From contig NZ_JACCBB010000001.1 of assembly GCF_013409345.1 (NCBI RefSeq), positions 1,550,001 to 1,614,000 on the forward strand: a DNA stretch of 64,000 nt. Reading direction: 5' to 3'. The position numbers were made by a program, and so were the translations under genes. Shown here piece after piece: positions 17,732 through 25,331 of this stretch. The notes beneath the pieces were generated by a model. The model saw only the letters and a program-made list of their open reading frames with translations, was not told where the DNA came from and did no database searches. The stretch comes from Kineococcus aurantiacus. GTDB lineage: Bacteria; Actinomycetota; Actinomycetes; Actinomycetales; Kineococcaceae. Within the stretch, counting starts at the first letter, position 1. Every line of letters begins with the position of its first letter.

Positions 17732-19725
17732 GCCTGCTCGAGACCCCCGCCACCGGGACGTCGCCGTCGGTGTCGCACCCCCTCGACCGGCTCACCGCCG
17801 CCGAGGTCGACGCGACCCGCGAGCTCCTGGCCCCCACCCTCACCCCGACCACCCGGTTCGCCTACCTGGGCCTGCTCGAACCCCCCAAACCCGCCGTGCT
17901 GGCCTTCACCCCCGGCGACGCCGTGGAACGCACCGTGCGGGTCCTGCTGCTGGACACCGCCACCGGCACGGGCCGGGACGTGCGGGTCTCGCTGTCCGAC
18001 GGGCGGATCGTGTCCGACCGCGAGGTCGACGGCGCCGTGGAGGGGCACCTGCCCATCCTGGAGGAGGAGTTCGGGGCGATCGAGCCGATCCTGAACGCCG
18101 ACGACCGCTGGGTCTCGACGCTGGCCTCGCGCGGCCTGACCCCGGCCGACGTCGTGACCGTGCCCCTGTCGGCCGGCCACTACGACGACATCCCCGCGAC
18201 CGACCCGGGCGCGGCCCGCATCCTGCGGGTGTTCGCCTTCGCCCAGCCGGACCCCTCGGCGCTGCCGTGGGCGCACCCCGTGGACGGGATCGTCGCCTAC
18301 GTCGACCTGTCCGCGGCGAAGGTCCTGCAGGTCCTGGACCACCAGCGGTTCGAGGTGCCGCAGCAGAGCGGGAACTGGGACGAGGCCCCGCACGCCCAGG
18401 CCGAGCGCACCGACCTCAAGCCCATCTCGATCACCCAGCCGGAGGGGCCCAGCTTCTCCGTCGAGGGCGACGTCATCTCCTGGCAGGGCTGGAAGGTGCG
18501 GGTCGGGTTCGACGCCCGCGAGGGGCTGACGCTGCACCAGCTGTCGGTGGCCGACTCCACCGGCCCGGACCCCTCGGTGCAGCGCGACGTCGTCTACCGC
18601 GCCTCGATCGCCGAGATGGTCGTCCCCTACGCCGACCCCTCCCCCGTCCGGTTCTGGCAGAACTACTTCGACACCGGCGAGTACCTGTTCGGCCGGTTCG
18701 TGAACTCCCTGGCCCTGGGCTGCGACTGCCTGGGCGAGATCCACTACTTCGACGCCGTCCTGGCCGACGAGACCGGCCACCCCAAGACCGTGCAGAACGC
18801 GATCTGCCTGCACGAGGAGGACCACGGCGTGCTGTGGAAGCACACCGACATGTTCAACGGCATGAACGAGACCCGCCGCTCCCGCCGGCTCGTCATCTCG
18901 TTCTTCACGACCATCGGGAACTACGACTACGGGTTCTACTGGTACCTCTACCTCGACGGGACGATCGAGCTGGAGGCCAAGGCGACGGGGGTCGTGTTCA
19001 CCGCGGCGTACCCCGAGGGCGGGCTGGAGTTCTCCACCGAGATCGCCCCCGGCCTGGCCGCCCCGTTCCACCAGCACCTGTTCTCGGCCCGGCTCGACAT
19101 GGCGGTCGACGGGACCGCCAACGCCGTCGAGGAGGTCGACGCGGTCCGGGTGCCGCGCGGCGAGGGCAACCCGTACGGCAACGCCTTCGCCCGCAAGGCC
19201 ACCCGGCTGACGAGCGAGGCCGTCGCCCAGCGCGAGGCGAACGGCGCGGTGGGCCGGGTGTGGCACGTCCTGAGCACCGAGCGCACGAACGCCCTGGGCC
19301 AGCCCACCGGGTACGCCCTGCACCCCGAGCACCAGCCGCTGCTGCTGGCCGACGACACGTCGGTGGTCCACGACCGCGCGACGTTCGGCACCAAGCACCT
19401 GTGGGTCACCCGCTACGACAGCGAGGAGCGCTACCCCGCGGGCGACTTCGTCAACCAGAACCCCGGCGGCGCGGGCCTGCCGCAGTTCGTGGCCGGCGAC
19501 CGCGACCTCGACGGCCAGGACGTCGTGCTGTGGCACACGTTCGGGCTGACGCACTTCCCGCGCCCGGAGGACTGGCCGGTCATGCCCGTGGACCACGCCG
19601 GGTTCACGCTCAAGCCCGTCGGGTTCTTCGACCGGAACCCGGCGCTGGGGGTGCCGAAGGGCTCCTCCTCGGCCTCCTCCTGCTCCGCCCCCGCCGCCGC
19701 CGGGGACGGCTGCTGCGGGGCGTGA
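17728..19725 (+). CDS. Copper-containing primary amine oxidase
   Basis: The enzyme oxidises primary amines to aldehydes with release of ammonia and H2O2, using copper and a self-made topaquinone. The TPQ precursor is Tyr399 in IGNYDYG, the catalytic base Asp315 in NYFDTGEY, and the copper ligands are His448 and His450 (HQHLF) and His609 (LTHFPRPEDW). All are offset by 17 from the numbering of Arthrobacter globiformis phenylethylamine oxidase, which supports close homology. Length 665. The last 20 residues are Ser/Ala-rich with three cysteines (SSCSAPAAAGDGCCGA), an unusual tail. GTG 17728 overlaps the permease stop. Tyramine or phenylethylamine are likely substrates by homology. Confidence 0.95.
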   Translation: MSLLETPATGTSPSVSHPLDRLTAAEVDATRELLAPTLTPTTRFAYLGLLEPPKPAVLAFTPGDAVERTVRVLLLDTATGTGRDVRVSLSDGRIVSDREVDGAVEGHLPILEEEFGAIEPILNADDRWVSTLASRGLTPADVVTVPLSAGHYDDIPATDPGAARILRVFAFAQPDPSALPWAHPVDGIVAYVDLSAAKVLQVLDHQRFEVPQQSGNWDEAPHAQAERTDLKPISITQPEGPSFSVEGDVISWQGWKVRVGFDAREGLTLHQLSVADSTGPDPSVQRDVVYRASIAEMVVPYADPSPVRFWQNYFDTGEYLFGRFVNSLALGCDCLGEIHYFDAVLADETGHPKTVQNAICLHEEDHGVLWKHTDMFNGMNETRRSRRLVISFFTTIGNYDYGFYWYLYLDGTIELEAKATGVVFTAAYPEGGLEFSTEIAPGLAAPFHQHLFSARLDMAVDGTANAVEEVDAVRVPRGEGNPYGNAFARKATRLTSEAVAQREANGAVGRVWHVLSTERTNALGQPTGYALHPEHQPLLLADDTSVVHDRATFGTKHLWVTRYDSEERYPAGDFVNQNPGGAGLPQFVAGDRDLDGQDVVLWHTFGLTHFPRPEDWPVMPVDHAGFTLKPVGFFDRNPALGVPKGSSSASSCSAPAAAGDGCCGA

Positions 19726-20216
19726 ACCGGCCGTCGTGCCCCGCCACCGCGACCCCCGCGTCCCGGGGCGCCGCGGTGGCGGGGGCCGTCGCGGCCGTGC
19801 TGCACGTCCCGCTGGCGCTGGCCCACGCCGGGGCCTCGCTGCCCCTGGCGCTGGTCCTGCTCGTGATGGCGCTGGTCTGCCTGCCGTGCGCCGGTCACCT
19901 GTGGCGCGCCCCCTCGCCCCGCACGTGGCGGGCGGTCGCGCTGGCCGGGTCGCTGGTGCTCGTGGCCCACGCGGCCCTGCTGCTGGCGCCCCCGCTGTCC
20001 GTCCCGTCGCCGGGGGTGCGGCTGGACGTGGCCGGGTCGGCGGGGCACGCCGGTCACGCGACCGCCCTGGGCGGCACCGCCGCCTGGCACTCCCCCGCGC
20101 TGCTCGCGGTCGTGTCGGCGCTGACGGCGGCGCAGGTGGTGGCGTGCCTGGTGCTGCTGGAGCGGTCGAGGCGGCCGTCCGGGGCGACCGGGGCGTCTGT
20201 GACCATGACCCGGTGA
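19722..20216 (+). CDS. Small four-helix membrane protein coupled to amine oxidase
   Basis: The 164-residue protein has four hydrophobic helices (about residues 17-37, 40-58, 68-90 and 138-156). A periplasm-sized loop before the last helix is rich in His (AGHAGHATALGGTAAWHS). No family is recognised. GTG 19722 overlaps the amine-oxidase stop, and its own stop overlaps the following GNAT start, so it is embedded in the operon. The His-containing loop and the copper enzyme upstream make a copper-handling role conceivable, but nothing else shows it. Confidence 0.65.
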   Translation: MNRPSCPATATPASRGAAVAGAVAAVLHVPLALAHAGASLPLALVLLVMALVCLPCAGHLWRAPSPRTWRAVALAGSLVLVAHAALLLAPPLSVPSPGVRLDVAGSAGHAGHATALGGTAAWHSPALLAVVSALTAAQVVACLVLLERSRRPSGATGASVTMTR

Positions 20217-20905
20217 CGAACGCGCCCGACCCCCTCGACAACCCCGTCTGGTCCGCCCTCACGGGCGTGCACGCCCACCTCGCCGAGGGCGACGGGCTCG
20301 GCCGCCGCTACCCCGCCGACGTGTCGCCGTTCAGCGGGGTCGCCGACCAGGCCGACCCGCTGGCCTGGGCGGACCTGGCCGCCGTGGCCGGTCCCGGGGT
20401 GGACCTCGTCTTCCCGGCGCTGGAGCACGCGCCGCCGCCCGGGTTCACCGTGGCCGGCGGGCTGCCCGGGGTGCAGCTCGTCGCGACCGACGCCTTCACC
20501 TCGGGCCGCTCGGACGTCGTGACCGAGCTGGGCGAGGCCGACGTCGACGACATGCTCGACCTCGTGGCCCGCACCCGGCCCGGCCCCTTCGGCCGGCGCA
20601 CGCGGCTGCTCGGCACCTACCTCGGCGTCCGGGAGGACGGCAGGCTGCTGGCGATGGCCGGGGAACGGCTGCGGCTGGGGTCGGCGACGGAGATCAGCGC
20701 GGTCTGCACCGACCCGGCCGCGCGCGGGCGCGGGCTGGCGACGACGCTGGTGCGCGCGGTGGCGCAGGGCGTCCGCGACCGCGGGGAGCTGCCGTTCCTG
20801 CACGCCGCGGCGCAGAACACGCGCGCGATCGGGCTGTACGAGCACCTCGGCTTCACGCTGCGCCGCACCCTGCAGTTCGCCACCGTCCGCACCCCCGACG
20901 CCTGA
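20213..20905 (+). CDS. GNAT-family N-acetyltransferase (FR47-like)
   Basis: The 230-residue protein has an FR47-like GNAT fold in its C-terminal half: ISAVCTDPAARGRGLATTLV carries the acetyl-CoA pyrophosphate loop RGRGLA, followed by AAQNTRAIGLYEHLGF. The N-terminal half is less typical (DLVFPALEHAPPPGF). GTG 20213 overlaps the preceding stop. As the last gene of the amine operon it might acetylate an amine or its product; the substrate is unknown. A long inverted repeat follows. Confidence 0.8.
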   Translation: MTNAPDPLDNPVWSALTGVHAHLAEGDGLGRRYPADVSPFSGVADQADPLAWADLAAVAGPGVDLVFPALEHAPPPGFTVAGGLPGVQLVATDAFTSGRSDVVTELGEADVDDMLDLVARTRPGPFGRRTRLLGTYLGVREDGRLLAMAGERLRLGSATEISAVCTDPAARGRGLATTLVRAVAQGVRDRGELPFLHAAAQNTRAIGLYEHLGFTLRRTLQFATVRTPDA

Positions 20906-20921
20906 CCCTCCCCCCTCCCCC

Positions 20922-20976
20922 GCGGTGATCGAGCACTCGTGGACGGAAGTGCTCGATCACCGCAGTGCTCGATCAC
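20922..20976. repeat. Inverted repeat with a duplicated third arm
   Basis: GCGGTGATCGAGCACT at 20922-20937 is the exact reverse complement of 20948-20963 (10-base loop). Directly after it, AGTGCTCGATCAC at 20964-20976 repeats the right arm, so the left arm can pair with either copy. It lies between the GNAT stop and the Sua5-like gene on the same strand, so it may terminate or attenuate. Confidence 0.55.
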
Positions 20977-21016
20977 GGGGGGGCCGGGAGCGGGGGCCCG
21001 GCGGGGCGGGCGGTCC

Positions 21017-21022
21017 TACAGT
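21017..21022 (+). promoter_or_regulatory. -10 element for a leaderless Sua5/YciO message
   Basis: TACAGT fits TAnnnT and ends 6 bases before the ATG at 21029, so transcription would begin at or beside the start codon. No Shine-Dalgarno sequence is present, which agrees with leaderless translation. Confidence 0.5.
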
Positions 21023-21028
21023 GGCGGC

Positions 21029-21649
21029 ATGGCCCGGTTCGTCGAGGTGCACCCGCGCAACCCGCAGCCGCGGGCGGTCGCCCAGCTCGTCGCGATGCTG
21101 CGCGAGGACGCCCTCCTCGCCTACCCCACGGACTCCTGCTACGCGCTGGGCTGCCGGCTGGACAGCCACACCGGCGCCGACCGGATCCGCCGGATCCGGC
21201 ACCTGGACGACCGGCACCACTTCACGCTGGTGTGCTCCGACTTCGCCCAGCTCGGCCAGTTCGTGCACCTGGACAACGTGCAGTTCCGCGCCGTGAAGGC
21301 CGCCACCCCGAACCCGTACACGTTCATCCTCCCCGCCACCAAGGAGGTGCCGCGCCGCTTCGCCCACCCGAGGAAGAAGACCGTCGGCGTGCGCATCCCG
21401 GACAACGCGTTCGTGCGGGCCCTGCTGTCCGAGCTCGGTGAGCCGCTGCTGTCCAGCACCCTCCTGCTGCCCGGTCACGCCGAGCCCCTCACGGACGGCT
21501 GGACGATCAAGGAGGAGCTCGACCACGTCGTCGACGCCGTCGTGGACGCCGGTGAGTGCGGGACCGAGCCCACGACGGTCGTGGACTGGTCGCAGGGCTA
21601 CCCCGAGGTCGTGCGGGTCGGCGCGGGGGACCCGTCGCGGTTCGCGTGA
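21029..21649 (+). CDS. Sua5/YciO/YrdC-family protein
   Basis: The 206-residue protein has the YrdC fold: LLAYPTDSCYALGCRL (nucleotide-pocket strand), the Arg-rich RIRRIRHLDDRHHFTLVC region and FILPATKEVPRRF with GVRIPDN. Members either make threonylcarbamoyl-AMP for tRNA t6A (Sua5/TsaC) or are YciO-type paralogues of uncertain role. The spacing and the short length without the Sua5 extra domain favour the YciO branch. ATG 21029 is inferred from the -10 at 21017. Unlinked in function to its neighbours. Confidence 0.85.
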   Translation: MARFVEVHPRNPQPRAVAQLVAMLREDALLAYPTDSCYALGCRLDSHTGADRIRRIRHLDDRHHFTLVCSDFAQLGQFVHLDNVQFRAVKAATPNPYTFILPATKEVPRRFAHPRKKTVGVRIPDNAFVRALLSELGEPLLSSTLLLPGHAEPLTDGWTIKEELDHVVDAVVDAGECGTEPTTVVDWSQGYPEVVRVGAGDPSRFA

Positions 21650-21662
21650 GGCAGAACGGGTA
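21639..21662 (+). promoter_or_regulatory. Possible stress sigma-factor promoter for the SDR gene
   Basis: GGTT at 21639-21642 and GGGTA at 21658-21662, separated by 15 bases, resemble the GGTTT-N14/15-GGGTAT promoters of sigma-B-type factors in actinobacteria. It lies 45 bases before the SDR start. The homologous Bacillus general stress protein is sigma-B controlled, which makes this plausible. The match is imperfect. Confidence 0.35.
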
Positions 21663-21706
21663 GGCGACGGTCGGAAGAGCCCGACCCACCCGGACAGGAG
21701 CACCCC

Positions 21707-22546
21707 GTGTCGCAGCCCAGCCAGCAGCAGGAACCGCCCGGCACCACCTCGGCGATGCAGCCGACCCCCGACCACGGGGAGCAGACCTACCGCGGCAGCG
21801 GGAAGCTGACCGGCAAGGTGGCGATCATCACCGGCGCCGACTCCGGGATCGGCCGCGCCGTGGCCATCGCCTTCGCCCGCGAGGGCGCCGACGTCGTCAT
21901 CAGCTACCTGTCCGAGGACGAGGACGCCCGCGAGACGGCGCGGTGGGTCGAGGAGGCCGGGCGCAAGGCCGTCCTGGTCCCCGGGGACGTCTCCGAGGCC
22001 GCGCAGTGCCGCGCGATCGTCGACGAGTGCGTGCAGGAGTTCGGCAAGGTCGACGTCCTGGTCAACAACGCCGCCTACCAGATGAGCCACGACACGCTGG
22101 AGGAGATCTCCGACGAGGAGTGGCTGTTCACGATGAACACCAACCTCAGCGCGTTCTTCTACCTCAGCAAGGCCGCGCTGCCCCACATGGGACCCGGGTC
22201 GTCGATCATCGGCAGCAGCTCGGTGAACTCCGACAACCCCAAGCCCACGCTCATCCCCTACTCGGTCACCAAGGCCGGGATCGCGAACATGTGCGCCTCG
22301 ATGGCGCAGCTGCTGGGTGAGAAGGGGATCCGGGTCAACAGCGTCGCACCCGGCCCCATCTGGACGCCGCTCATCCCCTCCACCATGCCGCCGGAGCAGG
22401 TCGAGAGCTTCGGCCAGCAGGCGCCGCTGGGCCGGCCGGGGCAGCCGGCGGAACTGGCGCCGGTGTACGTGCTGCTCGCCTCCGACGACGGCAGCTACGT
22501 CTCCGGCGCCCGGGTGGCCGTGACGGGCGGCACGCCGATCCTGTGA
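21707..22546 (+). CDS. SDR-family oxidoreductase, general-stress type
   Basis: The 279-residue classical SDR has GADSGIGRAVAIAF (TGxxxGxG), NNAAYQ, the catalytic Ser in GSSSVNSD and Tyr-Lys in YSVTKAGIANM. A hydrophilic 35-residue N-terminal extension rich in Gln/Pro (SQPSQQQEPPG) precedes the domain. This is the layout of the YdaD/general stress protein 39 group, NAD(P)-dependent enzymes of unknown substrate. GTG 21707 follows GACAGGAGCACC. A perfect terminator hairpin follows the gene. Confidence 0.9.
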   Translation: MSQPSQQQEPPGTTSAMQPTPDHGEQTYRGSGKLTGKVAIITGADSGIGRAVAIAFAREGADVVISYLSEDEDARETARWVEEAGRKAVLVPGDVSEAAQCRAIVDECVQEFGKVDVLVNNAAYQMSHDTLEEISDEEWLFTMNTNLSAFFYLSKAALPHMGPGSSIIGSSSVNSDNPKPTLIPYSVTKAGIANMCASMAQLLGEKGIRVNSVAPGPIWTPLIPSTMPPEQVESFGQQAPLGRPGQPAELAPVYVLLASDDGSYVSGARVAVTGGTPIL

Positions 22547-22559
22547 CGCACCGCTGACG

Positions 22560-22599
22560 CGCGACGGGCTCCCCACCGGCCGGTGGGGAGCCCGTCGCG
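22560..22599. terminator. Perfect 40-base palindrome between convergent genes
   Basis: The 20 bases from 22560 (CGCGACGGGCTCCCCACCGG) are followed directly by their exact reverse complement, so there is no loop beyond the central CCGG. It lies 13 bases after the SDR stop and 11 before the end of the convergent PhyH gene, so it probably terminates both transcripts. Confidence 0.7.
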
Positions 22600-22610
22600 T
22601 CGTCGGGGGG

Positions 22611-23462
22611 TCAGCGCCCGCGCGGGACGACCGCCTCCCGCGGGCGGGTGGGGGTGAAGGCGAACCGGTCCACGCCCAGCCCGTCGAGCACGGCGCGCTC
22701 CACGGGCGAGAACTGCGCGGGGTCGGCGCGGTCGAAGTCCATCGGCTCCCGCAGCGCCAGCGGCGGGTTGGTGATGAGGCGCTGGGCGCGCAGCACGTTC
22801 TGCGACGTCGCGTGCAGCACGAAGGGGTGCATGAGGACGACGTCGCCCTGCTTGCCCGTCAGCTCCACGAAGTCGTGGCACTGCTCGACCAGCCGCGTCT
22901 GCTGCAGCTCGTCGGGCAGGACCCCCTCGGGGCGCTCGGCGAGGAAGCGGGCCACGACGCCGACGGAGTCGGTCGCGACGAACGTGCCGCCGCCGCGGGA
23001 GTGGACGTCGGTCCACAGGACGATGGTCAGCAGCCCCTGCTCGGGGGAGTCCAGGAAGTGCCGGAAGAAGTCGCCGTCCTTGTGCCAGCCGCCGACCTTC
23101 GCCGACGGCGGGTCGAAGGGCCGGTCGGCCCCGACCCCGAGGTTGGCGATCATCCCGTCGGACCAGTTCCACGGGGTCTGCACCCGGTCCTGGCCGCCGA
23201 GGAGCTGGCAGGCGGCGTGGAAGGCGGTGGGGGCGAACTCGGCGGCGTCGACGTGCTGCAGCGAGGGCAGGTGCACGCGGGGACGGTCCCAGGTGGTGGG
23301 GTCGTCGCGGTCGACGCCGAGCCGCTCCCAGGCCCGGTCGACGTGGGGGGCGGCCTGCTCGGCGTCGAAGCAGCCCTCCAGGACGACGTAGCCCCGCGTG
23401 AGGAAGTGCTCGACCTGGGCGTCGGTGAGGGGTGCGGTGGTGCCGGTGGTGCTGGTGCTCAC
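22611..23462 (-). CDS. Phytanoyl-CoA dioxygenase (PhyH) family protein
   Basis: PhyH proteins are Fe(II)/2-oxoglutarate-dependent oxygenases. The 283-residue protein has the HxD iron motif in GWHKDGDF, the distal His in MHPFVLHATSQN and a 2-oxoglutarate-binding Arg in RLITNPP. The N-terminal TDAQVEHFLTRGYVVLEG is typical of the family. GTG 23462 lies 23 bases after the last permease gene, making it the last gene of the arabinoside transport operon. Its substrate is unknown; hydroxylation of an imported glycoside aglycone would fit but is speculation. Confidence 0.85.
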   Translation of the reverse strand: MSTSTTGTTAPLTDAQVEHFLTRGYVVLEGCFDAEQAAPHVDRAWERLGVDRDDPTTWDRPRVHLPSLQHVDAAEFAPTAFHAACQLLGGQDRVQTPWNWSDGMIANLGVGADRPFDPPSAKVGGWHKDGDFFRHFLDSPEQGLLTIVLWTDVHSRGGGTFVATDSVGVVARFLAERPEGVLPDELQQTRLVEQCHDFVELTGKQGDVVLMHPFVLHATSQNVLRAQRLITNPPLALREPMDFDRADPAQFSPVERAVLDGLGVDRFAFTPTRPREAVVPRGR

Positions 23463-23485
23463 GGGGTCCTCCGGGTGGGCGGGCC

Positions 23486-24379
23486 TCAGCCCTTGAAGGC
23501 GCCGTCCATGATCCCGGAGACCATCTGCTTGCCGAAGAAGGCGAACAGCACCAGGAGCGGGACGGTGACGAGGAACGAGCCGGCCATGGCCAGGCCGAGG
23601 TCGATGGAGATGTTGGACTGCAGGGCCTTGATGGCGATCTGCGCGGTGTAGGTGTCCGGGGACTTCAGGACGATGAACGGCCAGAGGAAGTCGTTCCAGG
23701 CGTTGACGAAGCCGAGCAGCCCCAGGACGGCCGCGGCGGGGCGGACGACGGGGAAGGCGATGCGGGCGAAGATCTGCCAGGAGTTCGCGCCGTCCATGCG
23801 CGCCGCCTGGAGCAGCTCGTCGCTGATGGTGGCGCTGATGTGCTGGCGCATCCAGAAGATGCCGAACGCGCTGACCAGGCCGGGCACGACGAGGGCCTGC
23901 AGGGTGTCCACCCAGCCCAGCCGGGAGATGACCATGTACTGCGGGATGACGGCCAGCTGCGCCGGGACCGTCATGGTCAGCACGAGGATCAGGAACAGCA
24001 CGTCGCGGCCGCGGAAGGTCATCTTGGCGAAGGCGTACCCGGCCAGGGAGCACAGGAACGCCTGCCCCACGGCGATGAGCGCGGCCACGATGAAGCTGTT
24101 GATGAGCGACCGCACGAAGGGCACGGTCTCGAACACGAGCTTCAGCAGGTTCAGGAAGTTCCCGCCGGGGACCACCCGCGGCGGCAGCTGGGTGGCCGCC
24201 GCGGAACCGACCGAGGACACGACGAACATCCAGTAGACCGGGAAGATGCACGCCGCCGCCGCGAGGGCCAGGACGAGGTAGGTGTACCAGCGCACCCGGA
24301 CGATGCCGCGGCGGCGGCCGGTCCGGGACGTGCGCAGCCGCAGGTCGCCCCGCTGACGGGGGTCGGTGGTGGTGGCCAT
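23486..24379 (-). CDS. Carbohydrate ABC transporter permease, MalG type
   Basis: The 297-residue protein has six membrane helices and the EAA loop for the ATPase (LLQAARMDGANSWQIFARIAFP). It is one of the two membrane subunits of a CUT1-family sugar importer. The ATG at 24377-24379 lies one base after the stop of the MalF-type gene. No ATPase gene is encoded nearby, so a shared MsiK-type ATPase elsewhere is expected, as in other actinobacteria. Confidence 0.93.
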   Translation of the reverse strand: MATTTDPRQRGDLRLRTSRTGRRRGIVRVRWYTYLVLALAAAACIFPVYWMFVVSSVGSAAATQLPPRVVPGGNFLNLLKLVFETVPFVRSLINSFIVAALIAVGQAFLCSLAGYAFAKMTFRGRDVLFLILVLTMTVPAQLAVIPQYMVISRLGWVDTLQALVVPGLVSAFGIFWMRQHISATISDELLQAARMDGANSWQIFARIAFPVVRPAAAVLGLLGFVNAWNDFLWPFIVLKSPDTYTAQIAIKALQSNISIDLGLAMAGSFLVTVPLLVLFAFFGKQMVSGIMDGAFKG

Positions 24380-24380
24380 G

Positions 24381-25331
24381 TCAGCCCTTCCTCCCCAGAC
24401 GGCTCGACAGCAGGAAGTTGACGAGCGCCGCGACGACGATGATGGCGAACAGCGCGACGCCGATGGCCGAGCCGTAGCCGAACTTGAAGGACCCGAAACC
24501 CTGCTCGTAGAGGAACAGCGACAGGGTCTGGCACTGGCGCGCGGTGCCGCAGGTGAGCGTGCCGTTGGACAGCAGCAGCGGCTCGGTGAAGATCTGCAGG
24601 CCGCCGATGGTGGACATGATGACGGTGAAGACGATCACCGGGCGCAGCGAGGGCAGGGTGATGCTGAAGAACTGCTTGACGGGCCCGGCCCCGTCCACCG
24701 ACGCCGCCTCGTACAGGTCGCGGGGGACGGCCTGCAGCGACGCCAGGTAGAGCAGCGTGTTGTAGCCGAACCAGCGCCAGATGACCATGGCGGAGATGAG
24801 GACGTGGCTGCCCCAGGACGTCGACATGAAGTCGACGTGCCCGAAGCCCAGCGCCCCGAGGAACCAGTTGAGCAGCCCGTAGTCGCGGTTGAAGAGCTGG
24901 GCGAAGACGATCGCCGTCGCCGCCACCGAGGTGATGTACGGCAGCAGCATCGCCATGCGGAAGAAGTTGGCCAGGCGCAGGAAGGCGTTGTTGAGCACCT
25001 GGGCCAGGACCAGCGCGATGACGAGCTGCGGGACGGTGGAGATGACCCAGATGCTGAACGTGTTGCGCAGGGCGTTCCAGAAGCGCGGGTCCTCGCCGAG
25101 CTGGCGGAAGTTCTCCAGCCCGACGAAGGTCTTCTCGCCGATGGGGTTCCAGTCGAACAGCGAGACGTAGAACGTGAACAGCAGCGGGAACAGCCCGAAG
25201 ACGAGGAACAGGACGTAGAAGGGGGCCACGTACCCGTACGGCGCGATCCGCTCCCACCGCTTCTCCACCGGCCGGGTCGCTGTGGCCGGCTTGACCGGCC
25301 GCAGCGTACCCGGGGTCAGGGTGGCGCTCAT
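24381..25331 (-). CDS. Carbohydrate ABC transporter permease, MalF type
   Basis: The 316-residue partner permease has six helices beginning YVAPFYVLFLVFGLFPLLFTFYVS and the EAA motif LYEAASVDGAGPVKQFFSITLPSL. ATG 25331 overlaps the stop of the binding-protein gene by one base (TGATG). An unusual exposed loop with two cysteines (LTCGTARQCQTLS) lies between the last helices. Sugar specificity is inferred from the adjacent arabinofuranosidase. Confidence 0.93.
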   Translation of the reverse strand: MSATLTPGTLRPVKPATATRPVEKRWERIAPYGYVAPFYVLFLVFGLFPLLFTFYVSLFDWNPIGEKTFVGLENFRQLGEDPRFWNALRNTFSIWVISTVPQLVIALVLAQVLNNAFLRLANFFRMAMLLPYITSVAATAIVFAQLFNRDYGLLNWFLGALGFGHVDFMSTSWGSHVLISAMVIWRWFGYNTLLYLASLQAVPRDLYEAASVDGAGPVKQFFSITLPSLRPVIVFTVIMSTIGGLQIFTEPLLLSNGTLTCGTARQCQTLSLFLYEQGFGSFKFGYGSAIGVALFAIIVVAALVNFLLSSRLGRKG

